A stretch of DNA of 6,137 nt, from assembly GCA_948505485.1 (NCBI GenBank), contig CAOPQH010000085.1:1-6137 (forward strand). The letters are read 5' to 3'. The notes under the pieces were generated by a model. The model did no database searches. It saw only the letters and a list, made by a program, of their open reading frames with translations, and had not been told where the DNA came from. The translations under genes were made by a program, and so were the position numbers. Source of the DNA: an uncultured Clostridia bacterium. GTDB taxonomy: Bacteria; Bacillota; Clostridia; TANB77; CAG-508. The stretch's first letter is position 1, and each line of letters begins with the position of its first letter. Below are positions 1-5,935 of this stretch, piece after piece.

Positions 1-106
1 TATGTTTTGGCAAAAATTATTTATTTTTATACCCTAAAGCCTGAATAGTAACAATTTATATAATTATAATTTTTTGTAATGTTGAAAACAGAAAGGATGG
101 TTTTAT

Positions 107-478
107 ATGGCAAAATATGTATCAGTCAAAGGATAGATTGAATGTGAAGACAGCCAACTCGAAAGAATCCAAAAAACAATTAGCAGCTATGAAACAAGAA
201 CAAGTATGGGAGAGATATTTGATAATGAAAGTATGAAATTTTATAATAAAGGCTGGTGTTATCCAAAAGAAATAATAAATTGGACATCTTATATTTTTTA
301 TGGTGCAGATATAAAAGAATATTATTTAGGTTTTATTCAATATGAAATAAAAGAAATTTTAAAAGAAAATATTGAAATAGATGGAATGTTCTTTTTTTGT
401 AATGAAGAAGGAGAAATGAAATACTGGAGAATAATGAATTCTAAAATTATGGAAGAAAAAAGTATAATTACTTATTAG
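107..478 (+). pseudogene. Immunity-like protein, broken by one in-frame amber codon
   Basis: An ATG at 107 follows an AAAGGATGG ribosome site at good spacing and reads MAKYVSVKG, then hits TAG at 134-136 (codon 10). The same frame stays open to the TAG at 476-478, giving 123 residues if the stop is ignored. From memory, the pattern VKG-x-IEC near the start, then NWTSYIFYGADI and a C-terminal acidic stretch, matches a widespread family of small proteins found near polymorphic toxins. In those the residue after VKG/VRG is Trp, so a TGG-to-TAG change explains the stop. Without readthrough only an internal ATG at 206 is available, and it lacks a ribosome site and would drop the conserved N-terminus. 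I infer a recent pseudogene. A sequencing error is the main alternative. The immunity role comes from family memory and neighbours and is not shown by the sequence. Confidence 0.7.
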
Positions 479-479
479 T

Positions 480-575
480 TTGAAAGAATTTGAAATAACA
501 GCAAACCATTGGAAATTGTACATATACTTTTTATGTAAAATTATTGAAAATATTGCTGGATGGTTTAAAAGATAA
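480..575 (+). pseudogene. Possible C-terminal remnant of an unknown protein
   Basis: A 31-codon open stretch in the third frame ends with TAA at 573-575, two bases before the next gene's GTG. Its translation is protein-like (it includes EITANHWKLYIYF and ends in AGWFKR) but it has no ATG and no ribosome site. It could be the tail of a lost toxin or immunity gene, since toxin tails sit directly before their immunity genes. A second overlapping frame that ends at 588 is also open, which weakens the case, so this may be chance in AT-rich DNA. Confidence 0.25.
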
Positions 576-577
576 AA

Positions 578-1126
578 GTGATGGTTAATTATGATTTTGA
601 AAATATATCAGTTACAGGAAGGATTGCTTATGGTATAATGTGTGCAGAAGAGTATCTGGTATATAAATACCCAGATAAAGACTGGGTAGTAGTATTTAAG
701 GATTTTTGGGAAATAACTAATTTAGAATTGTGGGATGAGTGGATTGATAAAACAGTTGAAATTATTCCAGAATATTTGTTTGAATTTAATAGTTATAAAT
801 CATCTTGTTTTGAATATTTAACAGAAAGCAAATATAATAAATTAAAAAGGGTATATAATAATGCAAATGATGATGTAAATATAATATTAAAAATGGTATA
901 TGAACTGGCTAATAGCCATGTGTATAGTTCAATAAATGGAAATGGAAGGGAAAGTATTTACCACCTGGAAAAAATAATTAATTTTTTAAAGAATGAATGG
1001 ATTACTCTTCCAGATATTAAAAAGGTACAAATGCGTTTATTTTCCGAAAAAAATGGGTGGGGAAATCCATTTGAAGGGACTGGTTTGTCAAAAATAATTC
1101 CTTCAAATAAAGTTTTTTATAAGTAA
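578..1126 (+). CDS. Hypothetical protein, candidate immunity protein
   Basis: This intact 182-residue ORF can start at GTG 578 or at the adjacent ATG 581. A TAA at 566-568 excludes anything further upstream. The ribosome site is poor (GGATGG at 558-563 is too far away), so the gene may be translated by coupling to whatever ends at 575. The protein is soluble, acidic and aromatic-rich, with no signal peptide or membrane segment. It begins YDFENISVTGRIAYGIM and carries a Trp-rich first third, a predicted helical middle, and a C-terminal FSEKNGWGNPFEG motif. I recognise this layout as typical of clostridial toxin-immunity arrays but cannot name a family. Neighbours on both sides are of the same kind, so an immunity function is inferred from context only. 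Confidence 0.75.
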   Translation: MMVNYDFENISVTGRIAYGIMCAEEYLVYKYPDKDWVVVFKDFWEITNLELWDEWIDKTVEIIPEYLFEFNSYKSSCFEYLTESKYNKLKRVYNNANDDVNIILKMVYELANSHVYSSINGNGRESIYHLEKIINFLKNEWITLPDIKKVQMRLFSEKNGWGNPFEGTGLSKIIPSNKVFYK

Positions 1127-1181
1127 ATGACAACAGGTTGCAGGAGTATAAATTATAGGAGAGTGAAGCCTTTTTACTTAA

Positions 1182-1310
1182 TACCATCCCGTTTATGTAC
1201 ATGGGCAGGGATGGGTAACAGCCATTAACCCGCGTTAAGGTGATACAATTTATATTAATGTGTATAGAACCAAGACAGGATATATTCATGGATATCCGGG
1301 AACTATATAA
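1182..1310 (+). pseudogene. Remnant of polymorphic toxin C-terminus (Hint-like)
   Basis: One frame here reads YHPVYVHGQGWVTAINPR, then TAA (1236-1238), then GDTIYINVYRTKTGYIHGYP, ending with TAA at 1308-1310, 17 bases before the next ATG. The spacing HP-x-YV-x-G-x-GW-x-x-A, about six residues, then GD is the pattern of the second half of Hint/pretoxin-Hint domains, which sit just before the variable toxin tip. A further TAA at 1179-1181 stands where many Hint domains have Glu before the HP, again one base from GAA. The sequence is locally more GC-rich than its surroundings. I infer a decayed toxin tail, probably internally deleted, whose partner is the immunity gene at 1328. The toxin type cannot be told. 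The Hint reading is less certain than the general claim that this is former coding sequence. Confidence 0.45.
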
Positions 1311-1327
1311 TACCAGGAGTGTAGAAG

Positions 1328-1744
1328 ATGGAAAATATGATTGAAGTACTCAGAAAGGCAAGGAATAAGAAAATATTTCTAAATAATGAATTTGAAGAAT
1401 TACTTATGGAAATCCAGTTAGCTGACAGTAATTTAAAATTAGACTGGGATGATGGTGCAGGAGAGGAATGGGCAAGATTTTTCAGCCAGAAAGATGGTAT
1501 TGTATGTATGGTAAGTGCTAAGATAGGTGTAGCATTTATTAAAAAATGTTATGAATTTAATAACATAAAAAACATTATGGATATGTTGGAAATTGTGTTT
1601 ACTGATGATTATAATTTAGATAACTACTTTATTGATTTAACTAGTTTAGAACAGGAGATACCGGAATTTTACTGGCATGCATCAGAGGGAGCAGTTAATA
1701 TTAATTGTTTTAGTCTGGATGATTTATATTTTGCAACTGTATAA
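1328..1744 (+). CDS. Hypothetical protein, candidate immunity protein
   Basis: This intact 138-residue ORF starts at an ATG with a good AGGAGTG ribosome site eight bases upstream. It is strongly acidic, with no signal peptide or membrane segment. Visible features are an N-terminal basic helix (IEVLRKARNKK), an acidic LDWDDGAGEEWARFF segment around residues 37-51, a hydrophobic strand (VCMVSAKIGVAFI), and a C-terminal EFYWHASEGAVNINCFS. I do not recognise the family. The short toxin-like remnant that ends 17 bases upstream makes it the best context-supported immunity gene of the window, since immunity genes normally follow their toxin at this distance. Its stop codon lies inside a 12-bp perfect inverted repeat. 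Confidence 0.75.
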   Translation: MENMIEVLRKARNKKIFLNNEFEELLMEIQLADSNLKLDWDDGAGEEWARFFSQKDGIVCMVSAKIGVAFIKKCYEFNNIKNIMDMLEIVFTDDYNLDNYFIDLTSLEQEIPEFYWHASEGAVNINCFSLDDLYFATV

Positions 1745-1770
1745 TAAATTTTTATAGTAAAATTTATTAT
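1741..1770. repeat. 12-bp perfect inverted repeat over the stop codon
   Basis: ATAATAAATTTT (1741-1752) and AAAATTTATTAT (1759-1770) are exact complements around a 6-nt loop, TATAGT. The left arm includes the TAA stop at 1742-1744. All pairs are A-T, so the RNA hairpin would be weak, and no U-run follows directly. It may help end the transcript or protect the mRNA 3' end, or it may be a by-product of base composition. Confidence 0.4.
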
Positions 1771-1861
1771 AACCATATAAATATATTTTTTTACAATATT
1801 TTGATAGCTGGAAATTAAGAGTTTAAAAATTGCTAGATAAAAGACATTGGAAGGAGTAATT

Positions 1862-2248
1862 ATGTTAGATAGAAACTACTATAAGGGATTTGAGGGAGAA
1901 GGACAAGTAAGAGTTTGAAGTTATGAAAATAGCAATGAAATTGGTATGGTTATTTGGATTGGATTTTTTAATACAGTTTTATAAGGCTGTTTTATTCCAA
2001 CATTCCAGAAAAATGGAATTGTAGAATGTTATTTCAAACAAAATGGATTTTATGATGATAAATGGGAAATGAAATATCCATATATTGTGTTGGAAGAATT
2101 AAAAAGATTTGACGAAAAAGTATTAGATACAAGAAATGCAAGAAATGAAGAAATTATTCAAAAAACAAAAGAAATTGCAGAGGATTTGATTGGCTTTATT
2201 AATATAGCTATTAAATATAAATTAAAAGTATATATTGAATATGATTAA
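1862..2248 (+). pseudogene. Decayed immunity-like gene with two in-frame stops
   Basis: A strong GGAAGGAGTAATT ribosome site precedes ATG 1862, which reads MLDRNYYKGFEGEGQVRV and then TGA (1916-1918, codon 19). The same frame continues plausibly, meets TAA at 1982-1984 (codon 41), and is then open for 87 codons to TAA 2246-2248. The open part includes VECYFKQNGFYDDKWEMKYP, a charged helical segment, and ends KYKLKVYIEYD. The whole would be 128 codons, the size of the neighbouring immunity-like proteins. Good start signals plus a long open tail in one frame argue for a real gene damaged by point mutations. A compensating pair of indels near 1905-1990 is the alternative, because the stretch between the two stops is the least protein-like. 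The family is not recognised. Confidence 0.6.
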
Positions 2249-2357
2249 GAGTTTCAAAAATAATATAAACTGTATTTAGAAGGTTGAAAAATAGTTATAT
2301 AATATTTCGTATATATGTAGGTAAAAGAGATAAATAAGGATTAAAAAATTTATTTAG

Positions 2358-2803
2358 AAATTAACAGGTACATATAAAGCTTTTTATAAGCATGGACTGG
2401 CAGAAAGTATGTTAATGAAACAAGAATACGGATATGATAATGTTTATAATATGGCACTGAAAGTTCATAATATCCAGCCAAAGGGGATATATATAGGATG
2501 TGAACCAGATTATATAAATGCTATAAAAGAAATTTTTTCTTTAACAAAAAGGGAGTATGAGATAGAAATATTTTTCCTGGTTTATTCAAATGTGCGTTTA
2601 AGCCAAATTATATTTGAAGAACTTATGAAGAATATTGATAAAAATATAGGGCATAATAAAAAGTCAATTTTAATAATTTTTTTAATGCAGGATTTTATGC
2701 TGTACTAAGCCTGGCACAAGCAATCCAGTGGACAGGGGCTGTAGAGTTAACAATATGTAGTTGTAGTTTAAAAATTCCAGTTATTATAAAAACAATAGAA
2801 TAA
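2358..2803 (+). pseudogene. Frameshifted, start-less gene of unknown family
   Basis: The frame is open from just after a TAG at 2355-2357 and reads LTGTYKAFYKHGLAES with no start or ribosome site, so the internal ATG at 2409 is probably not a true start and the N-terminus is lost. It runs through QPKGIYIGCEPDYI and ends at 2708 in a poor tail. A second frame, open from 2660 to TAA 2801-2803, carries a much better continuation (FYAVLSLAQAIQWTGAVEL). Adding one A to the run at 2658-2662 would join the two smoothly as NIGHNKKVNFNN. I infer 5' loss plus a one-base slip. The family is not recognised. The tail ends three bases before the Imm1-like gene and in its frame, so it could be a toxin end or another immunity relic. 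Confidence 0.55.
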
Positions 2804-2806
2804 TGG

Positions 2807-3220
2807 GTGAAATGTATGGTAATATATAATGGACCAGTAGGAGAACCAGTTGAAAATCCAAATGAATCATTCATAAAGGATATATTTTTTAATAAAAATG
2901 ATGAATATTGGAAACAAGGAAGTGGAGATTCATGTTTTGAGATTGAAGGCTGTAATGAATGTTTAATATTTTTTTATGATGAGCCATATGGCTTTTTTAT
3001 AATGAGCCATCCGGATTATTTAGTACCATTTAATAAGAATATTGAAGTAAATACTATAGAGCATTTAGTAGGAGGGGAACCAATGAAAATTCCAACATGT
3101 AGCTATGTAAGCCGCAATGAAGCATATAAAATAATTAAACAATTTATTTTAACAAAAAAAATTCCTGGGTTTATTAATTGGGTAGAATTATATGATATAG
3201 AATTTGATTATGGTTTTTAG
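2807..3220 (+). CDS. Imm1-like immunity protein
   Basis: This intact ORF encodes 137 residues. GTG 2807 is preferred because it yields MKCMVIYNGPVGEPVENP; the in-frame ATG at 2816 would trim three residues. No clear ribosome site precedes it, and the previous reading frame stops at 2803, which suggests coupled translation. The order of motifs fits my recollection of the Imm1 family: an N-terminal segment ending in P-x-E-x-FI, a Trp followed by GSGDSCFEIEG, a strand with YGFFIM, GGEPMKIP, then SYVSRNEAYKIIKQFI and a closing INWVELYD. Imm1 proteins are cytoplasmic antidotes of polymorphic toxins and have been linked to deaminase-type toxins. No such toxin is visible here, so this is an orphan copy. 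Assignment is by motif only. Confidence 0.65.
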   Translation: MKCMVIYNGPVGEPVENPNESFIKDIFFNKNDEYWKQGSGDSCFEIEGCNECLIFFYDEPYGFFIMSHPDYLVPFNKNIEVNTIEHLVGGEPMKIPTCSYVSRNEAYKIIKQFILTKKIPGFINWVELYDIEFDYGF

Positions 3221-3303
3221 CACCAAAGATGTTTTTTGGTATAGTGTGTGCAGATTTGCATTGATGGCATATAAAAAATATGTTTTATCACAATTAAAAA
3301 AGT

Positions 3304-3335
3304 TTAAAAGACTGGTATATCTGGCAGTCTTTTAA
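3304..3335. terminator. Possible terminator hairpin after the Imm1-like gene
   Basis: TTAAAAGACTG (3304-3314) pairs perfectly with CAGTCTTTTAA (3325-3335) around a 10-nt loop. The U-run lies within the 3' arm rather than after it, and the hairpin is flanked by A's on the other side, so it could act weakly in either direction. It sits 84 bases past the Imm1-like stop and before the next ribosome site. Confidence 0.4.
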
Positions 3336-3439
3336 GTGGCAACAGGCTTTAGTAAGTGTTTAAAAATTTATGAAACAGCCGGGATGCTTTATGTTTTGCC
3401 AGCAGGCAAGTACAGAAGCAGATTAGAGGAGTAATTAAT

Positions 3440-3619
3440 TTGAAACTAGATATAAGACAAATAAATAATTTATATACAGGAGTTAAACTTGCTGCAGAGT
3501 TAAAACCATCTGATTGTAATTTAAGAAAATTTTTAACTGTCCAGGGTTATACTTATAATGTTAATGGAGAAATAATTGAATTTAATAAAATTCTCAATAA
3601 AAATATTTTAAAAGAAAAC
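3440..3619 (+). pseudogene. 5' fragment of an immunity-like gene fused to tnpB
   Basis: A TTG start at 3440 has an excellent GAGGAG site eight bases upstream, and the context (GGAGTAATTAATT) closely resembles those before 1862 and 4643. The first 60 codons (starting MKLDIRQINNLYTGVKLAAE, later GYTYNVNGEIIEFNKIL) are nothing like the N-terminus of TnpB, which normally opens with a basic K-x-x-K-x-R-x-YP segment. They resemble the surrounding small proteins in composition and codon use. The reading frame then passes without interruption into TnpB sequence at about codon 61. I infer that a deletion removed the rest of this gene together with the left end of the insertion element. The family is not recognised. 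Confidence 0.55.
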
Positions 3620-4573
3620 AAGTCTGTTAGTAAAACAGATTGCAATAATTACTGCAACAGGGAATTAAAGAAAGAATATGAATGGCTGAAAGAAGTGGAT
3701 AAGTTTGCCCTGATGAACGCTATTTACAATATGGATTCCGCATACCAGAAATTTTTTAAAGAACATGCAGGTTATCCTAAATTTAAGAGCAGACATGATA
3801 ACCATAAATCCTATACGACAAATTTCACGAATGGAAATATTGCGGCAGATTTTGAGAGCGGAAAAATAAAACTGCCAAAGTTGGGAAAAATGAAGGCGGA
3901 ACTGCACAGGGAATTTGATGGACAGATAAAATCAGCCACAATTTCCCAATTATCAAGCGGGAAATATTATGTATCAGTTCTTGTGGAAACAGAACATATG
4001 GAATTGCCGCACATGGATAAAAACATAGGTTTGGATTTAGGTATAAAAGATTTATGCATTACATCAGACGGGAAAAAGTACACAAATCCCAAAATCATAA
4101 AGAAGTATGGGAAAAAACTTGCAAAACTGCAAAGGCAGTTACCGCATAAAGAAAAAAGGAGTAAGAACTATTATAAACAGAAAAAGAAAATAGCATTATG
4201 CCATTAGAAGATTACAAATACCAGAAAAGATTATCTGCATAAGGTTTCCCATAAGATTATCAGCGAAAACCAAGTGATAGTTTCGGAAAATTTACAGATA
4301 AAAAATATGGTAAAAAACCATCATCTGGCAAAATCAATCGCCGATGTATCATGGCACGAATTAATAAGGCAGTTTGAGTATAAGGCAAAATGGAATGGAA
4401 GGGAATATGTTAAAATAGATACATTCTATGCCAGCAGCCAGATATGTTCTAATTGTGGATATAAAAATGCCGGTACAAAAGATTTAGCAGTAAGAGAATG
4501 GGACTGCCCAAATTAACGCCTGTGGAGATATCAGGTTACGAGACCGGTGAAGCAGGAAGCCCATTGGCTTTAG
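3440..4573 (+). pseudogene. tnpB: Degraded TnpB (IS200/IS605 OrfB) with foreign N-terminus
   Basis: From codon 61 (KSVSKTDCNNYCN) the product is a typical TnpB, the RNA-guided DNA nuclease carried by IS200/IS605 elements. Visible parts are EYEWLKEVDKFAL, AYQKFFKEHAGYPKFKS, a beta region ending KYYVSVLVETE, the first RuvC Asp in NIGLDLGIKDL (D199), the second RuvC acid in VIVSENLQI (E283), the zinc-finger CSNCG, and DCPN. Damage: about 45 N-terminal residues are replaced; codon 256 is TAG (4205-4207) where relatives have Glu; TAA follows CPN at 4514-4516. The second zinc-finger Cys and the RDxNAAxN motif with the third catalytic acid are missing. Codes for INACGD and VKQEA, both usual at TnpB ends, survive just downstream but in different frames. 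The nuclease must be inactive. The open segments are 3440-4207 and 4208-4516. Confidence 0.85.
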
Positions 4574-4589
4574 ACAATGAGTAGTTTAC
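3620..4589 (+). mobile_element. Remnant of a tnpB-only IS200/IS605 element
   Basis: No tnpA transposase is present, so this belongs to the tnpB-only (IS1341-like) class or lost tnpA. The left end and the start of tnpB are missing at about 3620. The right end is recognisable from the hairpin at 4560-4581 followed by TAGTTTAC. GC content rises within the element compared with flanking genes, consistent with independent origin. It cannot move by itself in this state. Confidence 0.7.
4560..4581 (+). repeat. IS200/IS605 right-end hairpin
   Basis: CCCATTG (4560-4566) and CAATGAG (4575-4581) form six of seven pairs, with a C-A mismatch at the second position, around the loop GCTTTAGA, and TAGTTTAC follows. 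From memory, AAGCCC-stem-GCTTTAG-stem-TAGTTCAC is a usual right end for this group. In intact relatives such a subterminal hairpin is recognised by TnpA and forms the end of the guide RNA scaffold. The mismatch indicates drift. Confidence 0.6.
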
Positions 4590-4642
4590 TAATGGAAAAT
4601 ACATAAAACAAAAATTTTTAATAAGCTATAAAAGGAGTAATA

Positions 4643-5053
4643 ATGAAAGGTGCTATTTTAGAGAAAGGTGGGGAATGTTTTACATTATTAAAAAATATTT
4701 TTAATTCAATTGACAATATACAGAAGGAGTATAACTGGCTGGTTTCTGGATATGAATGTTATCCTCAGAATATAGAATATTTAAAAAAGTTGTCAGGGGA
4801 GTATTGCTGGATGACAGGGGATGGATTAACAGATATATGCAAAAATGAAGATTTTCAATGGATATGGGGAGTTTTTTCTGGATTTCATAAAAGTGTGGAC
4901 AAAGAAGATGTTCTGAAAAATAAGTTGCCACAGGCAGATGGATACACTGGATTTTGGCAAAATCCAATATCTATCCAGCATCCATTTGCAGAGATAGAAA
5001 TTGTTGCATGGGATAGTTCTCTTACAATAATTATTTTCCTTTTGACCAGGTAA
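4643..5053 (+). pseudogene. 5' part of a broken immunity-like gene
   Basis: An AAAAGGAGTAATA ribosome site precedes ATG 4643 at ideal spacing. The frame gives 136 residues, with EYNWLVSGYECYPQNIEYL, a Trp-rich EDFQWIWGVFSGF, and FAEIEIVAWDSS near residue 125, the last resembling a strand seen in several immunity families. It ends in IIIFLLTR at TAG-free TAA 5051-5053. Another frame, open from 5017, carries on with good protein sequence and no start of its own. The frames can be joined near 5019-5022, where TCTCT looks like a duplicated CT: removing two bases gives AWDSSYNNYFPFDQVKG. Alternatively this is a near-complete protein cut a few residues short and fused by deletion to a second gene. 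The family is not recognised. Confidence 0.6.
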
Positions 5054-5646
5054 AAGGAAAATTAAAATTTTATGGTTTATATTTATCAGCTTATAGCACT
5101 GTTGATAATTTTTCACATATGGATTTTGATTTTGATGTTGGATTTAATAACATTGAATATAAAGTTGAAGAAGAAATAATTAATATATTAAAGAATAAGT
5201 TTGATAAAATAGATTTAATTTTAGAAATACTTAATTCCAGGGAAAACAAAAGCATTATTGATGAAATAAATAACGGATATAACATATTATTTTCTTCTAA
5301 TGGACTTTATAATATGTATATTATCAGAATGGAAGAAATAAAAAATTTTAATTTGGTTCAGGAATATGTATCTGGTATATTAGTTAATAGAAGAACTTTC
5401 CAGTTACCATTTGAACAGTGCCCATTTAATACAGTTGATTTAAAGTGTATAAATCAACTGATAGAAAAATATGAATTAATATTATTTAGAGCATCCCTAT
5501 ATTCTAATTATAATATAATAATATATTCTAAAAGCCAAAAGTTAATTGATACACTAAGGGGTAAAATACTTAAATTGGATAACAGTAAATTTAATGTAGA
5601 AAACATTAGTGATTTGCAAGATTGCAAAAACTTTTTATTAGTTTAA
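5017..5646 (+). pseudogene. 3' part of the broken gene, or a second truncated gene
   Basis: The frame is open from just after TAG 5014-5016 to TAA 5644-5646, about 209 codons, but has no ATG, GTG or TTG before ATG 5119. That ATG lacks any ribosome site and cuts into continuous protein-like sequence (KGKLKFYGLYLSAYSTVDNF precedes it). I therefore treat it as the continuation of 4643 after a +2 shift, together 333 residues, or as the body of another gene that lost its 5' end. It is acidic and alternates helices and strands, with RRTFQLPFEQCPFN in the middle and YELILFRASLYSNYNIIIYS near the end. There is no membrane segment, signal peptide or recognised family. Confidence 0.6.
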
Positions 5647-5788
5647 TTATAATTTAAAAAAAATAATATAGTGGAAATTATTATAATAATTGAGTTGTGA
5701 TATATGTTACCACATCTGGATAGATGGGAAGAAAGAAATTTGAATTACATTTGTAATAAAAAATAGTTAAATTCAAAAATTTTAAATA

Positions 5789-5817
5789 TTGACACAGAAT
5801 TATGATTGGTGTATTAT
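5789..5817 (+). promoter_or_regulatory. Near-consensus sigma-A type promoter
   Basis: TTGACA at 5789-5794 is a perfect -35 box, followed after exactly 17 bases by TATTAT at 5812-5817, five of six matches to TATAAT. Transcription would start near 5824 and give a short leader before the ribosome site at 5834-5841. This is the clearest promoter in the window; the genes to its left show nothing comparable. Confidence 0.75.
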
Positions 5818-5849
5818 AAGCATGAAAAAGAAAAAGGAAGGTATGTGTC

Positions 5850-5882
5850 ATGTTGATTTGTTCATGTGGAAGAATACGTTAA
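5850..5882 (+). CDS. Ten-residue leader peptide of an attenuator
   Basis: ATG 5850 to TAA 5880-5882 encodes MLICSCGRIR. It is preceded by AAGGAAGG (5834-5841) with an eight-base gap, so it has better translation signals than most genes here. It lies about 26 bases from the expected transcript start and ends 21 bases before a terminator stem. Its last codons (ATA CGT) lie in AATACGT (5873-5879), which is complementary to ACGTATT (5928-5934) beyond the terminator. This suggests that a stalled ribosome changes RNA folding and readthrough. Such leaders often precede antibiotic-resistance or amino-acid genes in Firmicutes. The peptide gives no clear amino-acid bias beyond two Cys and two Arg, and I do not recognise it. 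Confidence 0.55.
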   Translation: MLICSCGRIR

Positions 5883-5903
5883 TAAGTGTAAAGCAAATAA
5901 ATT

Positions 5904-5923
5904 AAGCACAGATGTGCTTTTTT
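5904..5923 (+). terminator. Intrinsic terminator behind the leader peptide
   Basis: AAGCAC (5904-5909) and GTGCTT (5914-5919) form a six-pair stem with loop AGAT, and the transcript continues as a six-U run (5918-5923). A competing pairing exists: AAAGCA at 5890-5895 can pair with TGCTTT at 5915-5920, which would break the terminator stem. With the promoter and leader peptide upstream this looks like a regulated attenuator. Confidence 0.65.
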
Positions 5924-5935
5924 GTGTACGTATTA

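Noticed and set aside
1..106. Promoter with TATAAT at 65-70
   Set aside because: There is no acceptable -35 box at the right distance, and TATAAT strings are expected by chance in such AT-rich sequence.
1017..1289. Minus-strand 90-codon open frame
   Set aside because: It overlaps the end of the 578-1126 gene and the toxin relic, lacks a ribosome site, and has a composition typical of the antisense of AT-rich coding DNA. The same holds for other minus-strand frames at 3665-3907, 4701-5116 and 5091-5285.
3210..3335. Small 41-codon plus-strand ORF overlapping the end of the Imm1-like gene
   Set aside because: It starts inside the preceding gene without a ribosome site and ends within the hairpin at 3304-3335.
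3370..3432. Possible toxin tail before the TTG at 3440 (frame reading ETAGMLYVLPAGKYRSRLEE)
   Set aside because: The stretch is suggestive because it ends right at the ribosome site, but it is only about 20 codons, all three frames are open there, and no motif is recognisable.
134..4207. Amber recoding, because two genes (107-478 and tnpB) are each interrupted by one TAG
   Set aside because: TAG also serves as the final stop of the genes ending at 478 and 3220, and other loci are broken by TGA, TAA and frameshifts. Ordinary decay explains it better.
3440..4516. A domesticated nuclease-dead TnpB regulator
   Set aside because: Besides losing catalytic motifs it has internal stops, a lost N-terminus and a scrambled 3' end, which is decay rather than a maintained full-length dead protein.
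5019..5022. Phase-variable repeat tract
   Set aside because: Two CT units are too few for a switching tract; a single slip or fusion event is the simpler reading.
5704..5766. Twenty-codon ORF starting MLPHLDRWEERN
   Set aside because: It has no convincing ribosome site, no promoter and no recognisable sequence, and could be chance or a tiny relic.
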